This document shows positions 15,970-23,658 of a stretch of DNA of 25,069 bases, piece after piece. The translations under genes and the position numbers were made by a program. Source of the DNA: UBA6078 sp964468685 (lineage in GTDB: Bacteria > Desulfobacterota > Syntrophia > Syntrophales > UBA2210); the NCBI GenBank assembly GCA_964468685.1, contig CAYXUH010000017.1, positions 1 through 25,069 on the forward strand, read 5' to 3'. The notes below the pieces were generated by a model, which had not been told where the DNA came from, made no database searches, and was given only the letters and a program-made list of their open reading frames with translations. Position 1 is the first letter of the stretch. The number at the start of each line of letters is the position of its first letter.

Positions 15970-17059
15970 TCAGCTTATCAGATACGCCTCTATAAAGTCG
16001 TCTATGTCGCCATCCAGGACCCTGTCTACATTCCCCACTTCCCTGTTTGTCCTGTGGTCCTTCACCATCTTATAGGGATGAAGAATATAAGAGCGTATCT
16101 GGCTTCCCCAGGCTATCTTCTTCTTTGTCTTATTGACCTCGTCCTGCCCCTCGGCCTTCTTGCGAAGCTCCTCTTCATAGAGACGTGATTTCAAAACCTT
16201 CATGGCCATGGCCTTGTTTTTGTGCTGAGACCTCTCATTCTGGCACTGTACAACGATTCCTGTCGGTATATGGGTAATCCTGACAGCGGAATCGGTCTTG
16301 TTGACATGCTGCCCTCCGGCTCCGCTGGATCGGTAGGTATCTATCCGCAAGTCGCTGTCATTAATCTCAATATCTATATCGTCAGAGACCTCCGGATATA
16401 CAAAGACCGACGCAAATGACGTGTGTCTTCTCTTGCCGGTATCAAAGGGGGATATGCGCACAAGCCTGTGTATCCCGACCTCTGCCTTGGCGTATCCGTA
16501 TGCGTATCTTCCCTCCACCATCATGGTCACACTTTTAACGCCCGCCTCGTCACCCGGCTGGTGGTCAATAATCTTCGTTTCAAAACCCTTCCGCTCGGAC
16601 CATCTCAGATACATGCGCAGGATCATCTGCGCCCAGTCCTGGGCTTCTGTGCCTCCGGCTCCGGCATGAATTGTCATAATGGCGTTGCCCGGATCCTCTT
16701 CACTGCCCAGCATCATCCTGAATTCATCATTCCTGACAGAAGATTCGAGGGAGGCAATATCTCTTTCGACCTCCTCCAGGGCACTTTCATCATCCTCATC
16801 GCGCGCCATCTCAAAGAGCATCTCCAGGTCCTGGAGGGCATTATTCAGATCGTTCCATCCCTGTACCGATTCCTCCGCCCTGCTCTTTTCCTTTGTTATC
16901 TCCCTGGCAGTTGCGGGGTCGTTCCAGAAGCCCTTTTTGAGGGTCTGTTTCTCCAACTGCCCTATCTTTTCTTCATTGGCATCTATGTCAAAGACAGCCC
17001 CTGAGGTTGTCTATTCTCTTCTTTAGGTCCTGTATCTTTTCGGAAATATCTGCAATCAT
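15970..17059 (-). CDS. prfB: Peptide chain release factor 2, with programmed +1 frameshift
   Basis: RF2 releases the finished chain at UGA and UAA codons. The protein is split over two frames: codons 1-23 (MIADISEKIQDLKKRID...) start at ATG 17059 and run into an in-frame TGA at 16990-16988. A +1 shift at CTT-TGA-C continues with DIDANEEKIG and the main frame to 15970, giving 362 residues. Seen: the stop-recognition SPF (203-205) and catalytic GGQ (248-250), nearly the same positions as in E. coli RF2. The start overlaps the lnt stop (ATGA), and an AGGAGG inside the lnt 3' end serves as ribosome site. An annotation starting at TTG 16956 would miss the first 34 residues. Confidence 0.96.
16987..17002 (-). 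promoter_or_regulatory. RF2 autoregulatory frameshift site
   Basis: The minus strand reads AGG GGC TGT CTT TGA C. The slippery CTT, the UGA stop at codon 24 with its weak-termination context C, and an internal AGGGG Shine-Dalgarno-like word match the known prfB element. The spacer codon differs from the E. coli form (GGG TAT). Low RF2 favours the shift, which makes more RF2. Confidence 0.93.
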
Positions 17060-18588
17060 CTGTCATTCCTCCTCAAGGAAACTAGAAAGCCCATTAGCAG
17101 AAACCCGATACAGAAACAAGCAAATATGTTGCCGTATCGTGAATAAAGGGTGCGGTGGTGAGTGAACTTTACCGTGCCGCTTAAAACCTTTCTCTCAAAT
17201 AGACCTGTCCTCGATACAATCTCACCAGCCGTGTTCACGATGGCGCTTATCCCGGTGTTTGCGGCCCGTATCATGTAGATTCGATTTTCTATTGCCCGGA
17301 AGATCGCCATCGTCAAATGCTGATAAGGGGCGGAGGTGTTTCCATACCAGGCGTCATTGGTTATATTGACGAGAAGCCCCGCGCCCTTCCTACGGTATTC
17401 ACGGCTGATTTCGGGGAATATCCCCTCATAGCAGATAAGGGTTCCTATCTTGTCACTACCCATCGCAAGGGGCGCAATCTCATCACCCGGCCTGAAATCC
17501 CCGGCACCCACAACCAGCTTGTCGATAAAGAAAAGGATCCTGCGAAGGGGGACATATTCGCCGAAGGGGACCAGATGTACCTTGTCATATCTCCCCGAGA
17601 CGGACCCGTCCGGAGACAGCAGGTAGGCGCTGTTGTGAAAAGAGATGTTTTTTCCTTCCCTCTCGTAGGCTGGGGATCCGAATAAAAGCCAGGCTCCTTC
17701 CTGTCGTGCTACATTGATAACACCTCTGGACCGTTCATCATAGTTCTGAAAGTAGAATGGCGCTGCCGTTTCGGGCCAGACGATCAACGACACGTTCCTC
17801 CTTGAGGCATCGGTGGAGAGTTGCCGATATATGTCCATGGTTTCCGCCTGGAACTGCGGGTTCCACTTGACGGACTGGTCAATATTCCCCTGGACAAGCA
17901 GAACATGAATGGAATCAAGGCCCTCTTCAGCCCCTTTCAGGGTATCAATTCGGTACATCCCATACCCAAAAACCAGCAGGATCAGAGCCACTCCGGCAAT
18001 GATCTCGGGCAGGGGCAGCTTCCTTTTTTCGCCGGGCGAGGGAGACAGGCCGATCATACAGTCATAGAAAACGCAGTTCAAAAGGACTATCAGGAAGGTT
18101 ATACCGTATGGTCCCGTTATGTCGGCGATCTGTATCAGGGAGAGGTATCCATGCTGCGAATAGGCGAGGTCTTCCCACGGAAACCCGGAAAAGAGATGGG
18201 CCTTCAGGTATTCGAGGGAGGTCCAGAGAAGGGGCGCCATCAGCACCATCCTCATACCCCTTCTCTTGAAATAGACAACGCCCACACAGAAGAGCGCCGG
18301 ATAGAGACTCAGGTACATGACCAGAAGAAGCATGACCGAAACGCCGGCATAGAGGGGAAGTTGCCCATAGCGTACGACAACGAACACGATCCAGTATACC
18401 AGACCGACATTATACGCAAGACCCGCAACAAATCCCGTACGAAACGCGCCCGGAAGGTCTGCATCTCTGATGGCGTAAAGGAGCGGTACCAGCGCGATCC
18501 ATATGAGAAAACCCAGGTCAGCTTTGGGAAAAGACAGACATACAAGGAGTCCGGAGGTCAGAGAAAGTAACAGCTCTTTTTTATTCAT
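17056..18588 (-). CDS. lnt: Apolipoprotein N-acyltransferase
   Basis: The 510-residue inner-membrane enzyme transfers the third acyl chain to the N-terminal Cys of outer-membrane lipoproteins. Seen: about six TM segments in the first 215 residues (LGFLIWIALVPLLYA, SVMLLLVMYLSLYPALF and others), an extracytoplasmic nitrilase-like domain (about 225-480) with the catalytic triad Glu273 (VWPETA), Lys336 (RYDKVHLVPFGEY) and Cys386 (LICYEG), and a final TM helix. The equivalents are E267, K335 and C387 in E. coli. It overlaps corC by 8 bp at its start and prfB by 4 bp at its end, so the three are tightly coupled. The corC-lnt pair is widely conserved. Confidence 0.96.
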   Translation of the reverse strand: MNKKELLLSLTSGLLVCLSFPKADLGFLIWIALVPLLYAIRDADLPGAFRTGFVAGLAYNVGLVYWIVFVVVRYGQLPLYAGVSVMLLLVMYLSLYPALFCVGVVYFKRRGMRMVLMAPLLWTSLEYLKAHLFSGFPWEDLAYSQHGYLSLIQIADITGPYGITFLIVLLNCVFYDCMIGLSPSPGEKRKLPLPEIIAGVALILLVFGYGMYRIDTLKGAEEGLDSIHVLLVQGNIDQSVKWNPQFQAETMDIYRQLSTDASRRNVSLIVWPETAAPFYFQNYDERSRGVINVARQEGAWLLFGSPAYEREGKNISFHNSAYLLSPDGSVSGRYDKVHLVPFGEYVPLRRILFFIDKLVVGAGDFRPGDEIAPLAMGSDKIGTLICYEGIFPEISREYRRKGAGLLVNITNDAWYGNTSAPYQHLTMAIFRAIENRIYMIRAANTGISAIVNTAGEIVSRTGLFERKVLSGTVKFTHHRTLYSRYGNIFACFCIGFLLMGFLVSLRRNDR

Positions 18589-19495
18589 CGTGCGCGCGCG
18601 TCTTTTTCTTTTTGGTGCCCACCGCCGGATCCCCGGTTCTTCGGATTCGCACCTTTTTTATGCTTCTCTCATCGGCCGCTTCAATCGTGATTCTGAGGTC
18701 TCCATGGGTAATGGTCTCACCCGTAACGGGAATCTTCTTGATAAGGTAGAATATAAATCCTCCCAGAGTCTCGAATTGTCCTTCGGGAACAGTTATGCCG
18801 AAATAGTCTTCAAACTCCTCTATATCGACCCTGCTGTCCACCAGAACCTCACCACCGGGAAGTTTTGTGAAGGGATTCTCATCGACGTCATGTTCGTCAT
18901 GGATCTCACCGACTATCTCTTCTATCAGATCCTCCAGAGTCACAAGACCGGAGGTCCCGCCATACTCATCAATAACTATAGCCATATGAGATTTTTTTTC
19001 TTTAAGTTCGTGCAGAAGGAGGTGGATATTTTTGGTCTCCGGTATGTAATAGGTTTTTCTGAGGATCGAGGTGAGGTCCTCCCTCTGGAAGGGTTTCGAC
19101 CAGAACCTCAGCAGGTCCTTCACATTCAGTATCCCCATGATATTGTCGATATTATCATTGTAGAGGGGCATCCTCGTGTGCCCCTGTTTCAGAATGAGGG
19201 CTAATATGTCCTCTATGGTTGAGGTGCCGCTGATGGCGACTATCTCAGTCCGGGGTACCATCACCTCCCTGGCCACTGTCTCGCGCAGCTCAAGGATGCT
19301 CTGAATCATCTCACCAGACTGCCTGTCGATGAGGCCATCCTCTTCGCCTGAATCGATAATGGATTGTATCTTACCCTCCAATACCGCCAGACCCCTCTTC
19401 CCGGCCAATGCCGGAAAGAGCATGCGGATCCATCTTCTTATTCTCTCAGGAAAAATGTTTTGTCCCCCCATTCGGTTGATATTCGAAAGCACCAA
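18581..19495 (-). CDS. corC: CorC/YbeX-type CBS-domain protein
   Basis: This 304-residue cytoplasmic protein has two CBS domains (about 72-195; MVPRTEIVAISGTSTIEDIL and the GHTRMPLYNDNIDNIMGILN signature, then the second repeat through VTLEDLIEEIVGEIHDEHD). A C-terminal CorC_HlyC domain (about 210-290) follows. It lacks the N-terminal DUF21 membrane domain of the larger CNNM/CorB proteins, which matches the short YbeX/CorC form tied to Mg2+/Co2+ homeostasis and, with YbeY/YbeZ, to ribosome fitness. Start is uncertain: TTG 19495 and GTG 19492 follow a TAGGA site, and ATG 19471 is internal. It lies 11 bp after the radical SAM gene and overlaps lnt by 8 bp. Confidence 0.9.
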   Translation of the reverse strand: MVLSNINRMGGQNIFPERIRRWIRMLFPALAGKRGLAVLEGKIQSIIDSGEEDGLIDRQSGEMIQSILELRETVAREVMVPRTEIVAISGTSTIEDILALILKQGHTRMPLYNDNIDNIMGILNVKDLLRFWSKPFQREDLTSILRKTYYIPETKNIHLLLHELKEKKSHMAIVIDEYGGTSGLVTLEDLIEEIVGEIHDEHDVDENPFTKLPGGEVLVDSRVDIEEFEDYFGITVPEGQFETLGGFIFYLIKKIPVTGETITHGDLRITIEAADERSIKKVRIRRTGDPAVGTKKKKTRAHDE

Positions 19496-19506
19496 AGGGC
19501 GTATTC

Positions 19507-20379
19507 CTACAACCCCCTCAGGAATTCAGGCCTGAGCACCTTTTTGTTCGAGGATTCTACAACTTGTCGTATCAGGCTCACCGTTTCATCCTTTTCCTGA
19601 GGCATCCTGGCGCGTATTGGCAGATAGTTCGAGGCATGATTCGAGGTAAAGAAACAGTCGGTAAAATCGGATTGTGCTACCATAACCCCCAGTTCTTCAA
19701 GAAATCCAAACTTGTCGGGCAGTTCGAATCTCCCCGATACCTGCTCTTCATACAGAGCAGTACCCGGAACGACCATCACGGTAAGCGCCCCCACATAATC
19801 GGGGTCGATCTCTGTCAGTACCCGGGCCGTATCCCGGGCATGTTCAATGCTCCGTGTTTTCCCTCCGATCCCCAGGAGTACCGTCACTGAAAGCGTGATG
19901 CCGGCTTCCTTGATCTTTCGACCCGCTTCCACCGTCTGGCGGGAGGTCGCCCCCTTGCGTATTGCCTGGAGGATATCGTCATTCCCCGTCTCCATACCCA
20001 GATACGCTATCTTTACACCCAGATCTCGCAGCTGCGCGAGCTCTTCAGGTGTCTTACGCAAGATGCTCTTCGTGTTCGCGTAAAGTCCTATTCGCTTTAC
20101 GCCCTTGATATGCGTGTTGATGGATTCAAGAACAGGCACCAGCTTTCTCATGGGGAGAATCAGCGCATCACCATCGCAAAGGAAGATTTTTTCTATACGC
20201 CCGTATCCCGATGCCTCTATGATATCTTCCTCAATCTCATCAAAGGTCTTGATCCTGAATTTTTCTCCTTTGTAGGTCGGGCAAAATGTACACTTGTTGT
20301 GTGAGCAACCAACACTTATCTGCAACAGAAGGCTCCTCGCCTCACTCGGTGGCCTTATTACCATTCCTTCATATTTCAT
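19507..20379 (-). CDS. Radical SAM protein with a C-X4-C-X2-C cluster motif, function unknown
   Basis: This 290-residue radical SAM enzyme has cluster cysteines at 25, 30 and 33 (GCSHNKCTFC), with four residues between the first two instead of the canonical three. The motif continues PTYKGEKFRIK. Further family marks are IFLCDGDALILP, KIAYLGMETGND and VLLGIGGKTRSIEH. It groups by eye with a widespread uncharacterised CSHNxCxFC family seen in many anaerobes. No B12-binding or extra C-terminal Fe-S domain is visible, and the substrate is unknown. The start ATG 20379 has AAAGGGA four bases upstream. It leads the minus-strand run radical SAM - corC - lnt - prfB, which hints at co-transcription but not at function. 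Confidence 0.88.
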   Translation of the reverse strand: MKYEGMVIRPPSEARSLLLQISVGCSHNKCTFCPTYKGEKFRIKTFDEIEEDIIEASGYGRIEKIFLCDGDALILPMRKLVPVLESINTHIKGVKRIGLYANTKSILRKTPEELAQLRDLGVKIAYLGMETGNDDILQAIRKGATSRQTVEAGRKIKEAGITLSVTVLLGIGGKTRSIEHARDTARVLTEIDPDYVGALTVMVVPGTALYEEQVSGRFELPDKFGFLEELGVMVAQSDFTDCFFTSNHASNYLPIRARMPQEKDETVSLIRQVVESSNKKVLRPEFLRGL

Positions 20380-20696
20380 TAGTCCCTTTCGTATCCCTCC
20401 TCTAAAATATATAAGGGTCTTCTCCCGATTAGTTGATTCAAAGGGTTCAAGGATTCAGGGGATTGAGTGCTTTGTAATTTTCTAAACAAAGCCGACAGGA
20501 CCCGTACCAAACCTTTAAATATTTATAATTCTTAAGCATTTAAATTGAATCCTCAACATCTTAAATCCTTATGATCCTACCAACGATTTTGGAGATGTTC
20601 CTGAGAATTATTTGTATAATACGTCCGGGGAAAAGGCAAGGTACAAAAGTTTTTGAAGAGAGCCGGTTTACCTACGGGATATATGTGTTAAAAGAT

Positions 20697-20714
20697 TAAA
20701 ATCATGTGATTTTA
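20697..20714. promoter_or_regulatory. Perfect 8-bp-arm dyad upstream of the csp promoter
   Basis: TAAAATCA-TG-TGATTTTA is an inverted repeat with 8-base arms and a 2-base centre. It ends 23 bases before the -35 box, a position typical of activator sites. It is also short enough to be a chance AT-rich palindrome. Confidence 0.45.
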
Positions 20715-20737
20715 GAAGTAATTAAGACACTTTTTCC

Positions 20738-20765
20738 TTGACGGGTGATACAATATGGGTATAGA
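20738..20765 (+). promoter_or_regulatory. sigma70-type promoter of the cold-shock gene
   Basis: TTGACG (20738-20743), a 16-base spacer and TATAGA (20760-20765). The transcript would start near 20772, leaving a leader of about 60 bases before the TTG start. The leader contains GGGGGAC and GCGCCC segments that could pair weakly. Confidence 0.6.
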
Positions 20766-20832
20766 TTTTCGCGAATAGGTGCCGTGAGGGGGACATTGCG
20801 CCCGTTAATTTCAAAAAAGGGGGATGGGGGTC

Positions 20833-21033
20833 TTGGCAAGTGGAATCGTAAAGTGGTTTAATGAGAAGAAGGGCTTCGGGTTTATTCAGCAGGAGGATGG
20901 TCAGGATTTATTCGTACATTATTCTTCGATCAACATGGACGGGTTCAAGACGCTTATCGAAGGAGACGAAGTGATTTTTGAGGTGGAGGAGACTGACCGC
21001 GGGTTTCAGGCAAAGAATGTCACGAGACCTTAG
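20833..21033 (+). CDS. Cold-shock domain protein (CspA family)
   Basis: The 66-residue single OB-fold RNA/DNA-binding protein has the RNP1 motif KGFGFI and the RNP2 motif LFVHYSSI. It starts (M)ASGIVKWFNEKKGFGF, the normal CspA beginning. An in-frame ATG exists at 20824, but the GGGGG run touches it directly. The TTG at 20833 has AAGGGGG about nine bases upstream and yields the standard family length, so I prefer TTG. Such proteins melt RNA structure and serve in cold shock or general RNA chaperoning. It is a single-gene unit with its own promoter; no clear T-run terminator follows before feoA. Confidence 0.92.
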   Translation: MASGIVKWFNEKKGFGFIQQEDGQDLFVHYSSINMDGFKTLIEGDEVIFEVEETDRGFQAKNVTRP

Positions 21034-21210
21034 GGTAATAACGGCTTAATTCAAACAGGCATCACAGATAGTATATCTCTGTACCAATACTTGCAGCTAA
21101 TCGCGTAGAAGGATTGGTGTGCCAAAAAGGGGACGGGCTGCTTTAGGCAAGTTGCTGTGCTTGAGTGGTGTTGTCCCCTGACTGTTTCAAGGAAGGAAAA
21201 TTATATACTA
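21034..21210 (+). promoter_or_regulatory. csp-feoA intergenic leader with operator-like dyad and hairpin
   Basis: A dyad with ACAGA/TCTGT arms (21064-21082) overlaps a weak promoter-like pair TTCAAA (21050-21055), 16 bases, TATATC (21072-21077). Further on, AGGGGAC (21128-21134) can pair with GTCCCCT (21173-21179) around a 38-base loop just upstream of the AAGGAAGGA ribosome site. No classical Fur box (GATAATGATAATCATTATC-like) is visible. Confidence 0.4.
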
Positions 21211-21450
21211 GTGGTCAAATCTCTAAATGATTTAAACTCGGAAGAAAGCGGTTTCGTGTCCGAAATCAGGGGTGGGCAGGGACTGGTCAACCGCCTGAAC
21301 GCTTTGGGAATCAGGACCGGGAAAAAGATAACCAAGATAAGTTCCATGTTGCTACGTGGGCCTGTTACGATTCGGGTAGACAGGGCAAAAGTGGCCATCG
21401 GGTTCGGTATGGCCGCCAAGATATTTGTTGAAGTGGACGAGCGGACATGA
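21211..21450 (+). CDS. feoA: Ferrous iron transport protein A
   Basis: This 79-residue FeoA protein has the SH3-like fold that partners FeoB at the membrane. Seen: GFVSEIRGGQGLVNRLNALGIRTGKKITKI and the C-terminal RGPVTIRVDRAKVAIGFGMAAKIFVE, the usual FeoA core. The frame is open upstream to a GTG at 21157, but those residues (LEWCCPLTVSRKENY) have no counterpart in FeoA. GTG 21211, with AAGGAAGGA about 13 bases upstream, gives the normal length. The stop overlaps the feoB start as ATGA, so the two are translationally coupled. Confidence 0.9.
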   Translation: MVKSLNDLNSEESGFVSEIRGGQGLVNRLNALGIRTGKKITKISSMLLRGPVTIRVDRAKVAIGFGMAAKIFVEVDERT

Positions 21451-23156
21451 TGAAGATCCTGCTCATGGGCAACCCGAATGTCGGCAAAAGTGTCATCTTT
21501 TCCCGGCTCACCGGGGTGCGTGTGGTATCTTCCAATTATCCGGGGACAACGGTCAGCTATACAAGTGGTTTCATGAAGATAGACGGTCGACAGGTTGAAA
21601 TCATCGATGTCCCCGGCACGTATACCCTTGAACCCACCTGTGAAGCGGAAAAGATTGCCGCTGAAATGCTCAAAACGGGCGACATTGTCATCAATGTCGT
21701 TGACGCAACAAACCTCGAAAGAAATCTCTATCTGACGCTGCAGTTGATGGAGATGAAGATCCCCATGATAGTCGCATTGAATCTGTGGGATGACACACGA
21801 CATCGCGGGATAGAGATCAATCTGGAAAAATTGAGAGATAGGCTCGGAGTGCCCGTTATTCCCACATCCGGTCTGAACGGTGAGGGGATCAAGGAATTGG
21901 TAACCCATATCCCCCAGGCCGTCCCCCCCTCCTCTCAGATGAGAAGTCGCGACGAACGATGGTCTCTGATAGGCAGCATAACAGATCAGGTACAGCAGAT
22001 ATCACACCGACATCACAAATGGTTTGAGCGTCTGGAGGACGCCAGTGTAAAACCCAAGACGGGAATATTTATCGCCGCGATAGTCTTGACGGGTTCTTTT
22101 ATGGCGATACGGTTCATAGGTGAATTCCTGATAAACCATCTGTTCGATCCCCTGTTTCATTCCCTCTGGCTACCGGTATTGATGAAACTGAGCACGCTCA
22201 TGGGAAAGAGCGGTCTGGCACATGATGTTGTTGTGGGCAAACTGATGAACGGGGAGATTAATTTTGTCGAGTCCTTCGGACTGCTCAGCAGTGGTTTGTA
22301 TGTTCCCTTCGCCATGGTACTCCCCTATATCATATCATTCTATCTGATCCTGGGAATCCTTGAAGATACGGGGTATCTGCCACGCCTGGCGGTACTTCTT
22401 GACACCACCATGCACAAGATCGGTCTGCACGGTTTTGCCATTATACCGACCCTGCTGGGATTCGGATGCAACGTACCGGCTGTCATGGCAACGCGCGTCC
22501 TCGAGAGCAGAAGGGAACGGTTCATAGCGGCAACCCTGGTATGCATAGCCATACCGTGCGCCTCCGCACAGGCAATGATATTCGGCCTGGTTGGGAAATA
22601 CGGCGGACAGTATGTGGCCCTTGTTTATGGAACCCTCCTTGCCGTGTGGATTATCCTCGGGGTAATTCTCAATTATCTGCTCAAAGGGTTCAGCCCCGAA
22701 CTCCTTATCGAAATTCCCCCCTACCGTATCCCTCCCTGGCGTGCGATCATACAGAAGCTATGGGGGAGGACACGCGGTTTTCTTATGGAGGCCGTTCCCA
22801 TAATTCTAGCCGCCGTTCTAGTTATCAACATACTGTTTGTCCTTGGGATATTTGACTATATAGCCGCTTTCACCGCACCTGTCATAACGGGTATCTTGGG
22901 CCTTCCCGAAGAATCGGTGACGGCAGTTGTTATCGGCCTGCTTCGCAAGGATGCCGCTCTCGGTATGCTCGCACTGTCGGTAATGACAGCAAAACAGATG
23001 GTTATCGGCAGTGTTGTCCTGACCATGTTTTTCCCCTGCATCGCCACGTTTGTTGTCCTGCTCAGAGAGCTCGGCCTGAAGGATTTTCTGAAATCGGCCG
23101 CCATAATGCTCGTATCCTCCATTGCGGTCGGTGGCATATTGAACGCCATCCTGTAG
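21447..23156 (+). CDS. feoB: Ferrous iron transporter FeoB (compact form)
   Basis: This 569-residue inner-membrane Fe2+ transporter has an N-terminal GTPase domain. Seen: G1 GNPNVGKS (8-15), G2 YPGTT (31-35), G3 DVPG (54-57), G4 NLWD (112-115) and G5 SGLNGEG. From about residue 205 there are multiple TM helices with the Gate/core motifs LEDTGYLPRLA, GFGCNVPAVMATR, GLLRKDAALGML and FFPCIATFVVLLRELG. It is much shorter than E. coli FeoB (773 residues). The saving is in the G-domain-to-membrane linker and the C-terminus, but the pore motifs are present, so it should be functional. No feoC follows. It starts ATG 21447 within the feoA stop. Confidence 0.95.
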   Translation: MMKILLMGNPNVGKSVIFSRLTGVRVVSSNYPGTTVSYTSGFMKIDGRQVEIIDVPGTYTLEPTCEAEKIAAEMLKTGDIVINVVDATNLERNLYLTLQLMEMKIPMIVALNLWDDTRHRGIEINLEKLRDRLGVPVIPTSGLNGEGIKELVTHIPQAVPPSSQMRSRDERWSLIGSITDQVQQISHRHHKWFERLEDASVKPKTGIFIAAIVLTGSFMAIRFIGEFLINHLFDPLFHSLWLPVLMKLSTLMGKSGLAHDVVVGKLMNGEINFVESFGLLSSGLYVPFAMVLPYIISFYLILGILEDTGYLPRLAVLLDTTMHKIGLHGFAIIPTLLGFGCNVPAVMATRVLESRRERFIAATLVCIAIPCASAQAMIFGLVGKYGGQYVALVYGTLLAVWIILGVILNYLLKGFSPELLIEIPPYRIPPWRAIIQKLWGRTRGFLMEAVPIILAAVLVINILFVLGIFDYIAAFTAPVITGILGLPEESVTAVVIGLLRKDAALGMLALSVMTAKQMVIGSVVLTMFFPCIATFVVLLRELGLKDFLKSAAIMLVSSIAVGGILNAIL

Positions 23157-23532
23157 TTAACCGAGGGAATCCCTATTCCTCCATAACCGCCATGCCATGG
23201 AACTACCCCCCCCTCCCCCGACAATTATGTCGGTCTTCGATCAAGGCTTCCCCATACGATCATGCCGTTTTTACGTTATTTTCACCGTACTCCGTTTTAT
23301 TTCGACATTTTGTTCCCCCGCTTCGCACAGGCAAGAGAGCAACCACAGACGTCTCATCGATAAACATACTGATATCACAGCTATTTAGAGAATATTAGTC
23401 ATTTTGTCCTTGATGGCACACAAATTGCTTTTTTGAGTGGACAAGCAAAAGACATCTTCCGGTTCAAGCTTAAACCCTACACGAGCCGATCACGGCGCCT
23501 AGCCCCCCTTCTGATCGGCACATAACCTCCTT
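23157..23532 (+). other. Non-coding stretch with candidate structured RNA leader after feoB
   Basis: No coding frame is convincing. Just after feoB is a small hairpin CCGACA-ATTA-TGTCGG (23218-23233) followed by TCTTC, a weak terminator, preceded by a C8TC5 run. From about 23400 several pairings appear: TTGTCC (23404-23409) with GGACAA (23439-23444), alternatively TTGCTT (23425-23430) with AAGCAA (23443-23448), and GCCGATCA (23485-23492) with TGATCGGC (23512-23519). CTTCCGGT (23456-23463) can pair with the 5' arm of the terminator that follows. This resembles a riboswitch or attenuator, or a terminated small RNA. I do not recognise a known class. Confidence 0.45.
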
Positions 23533-23567
23533 ACCGGGAAGCCTAAAGGCTTCCCGGTTCTTTTATT
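23533..23567 (+). terminator. Strong intrinsic terminator
   Basis: ACCGGGAAGCC (23533-23543), loop TAAA and GGCTTCCCGGT (23548-23558) form a perfect 11-bp stem followed by TCTTTTATT. It is directional for plus-strand transcription, since the minus side lacks a T-run. It lies 377 bp after the feoB stop and about 30-90 bp before the MBL gene. Confidence 0.88.
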
Positions 23568-23658
23568 ATCCCTTCCAACACCCTTACGCTCGTAACAGAA
23601 AAAACCAAGACTGCGGCACAATCTCACACCTATCGTTGACTGTGGTGAAGAACTCGTC

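Larger units (their letters stand above)
20380..20823. other. AT-rich 444-bp intergenic region between divergent genes
   Basis: No credible coding frame is visible. The left part (about 20435-20470) has the degenerate GGGTTCAAGGATTCAGGGGATTG type of sequence; a similar GGGTTCAAAGGGATTGG occurs on the minus strand at 4505-4489. The middle has a TTTAAAT (20514-20520) / ATTTAAA (20538-20544) inverted repeat and a TATAAT at 20615 without a good -35. The right part holds the csp dyad and promoter, listed separately. Confidence 0.6.

Noticed and set aside
23218..23240. CCGACA-ATTA-TGTCGG hairpin as the feoAB terminator.
   Set aside because: The stem is only 6 bp and the following TCTTCG is a poor T-run; kept as a note in the non-coding entry, not called a terminator.
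23320..23345. CGCACAGGCAAGAGAGCAACC resembling the start of a GEMM-I c-di-GMP riboswitch.
   Set aside because: The second conserved half and the tetraloop-receptor pattern are not found downstream; similarity is limited to a few bases.
23470..23530. Minus-strand mini-ORF of 17 codons starting ATG after a perfect AAGGAGG.
   Set aside because: The spacing from GGAGG to ATG is only two bases, too short for normal initiation, and the region is better explained as the plus-strand terminator/leader.
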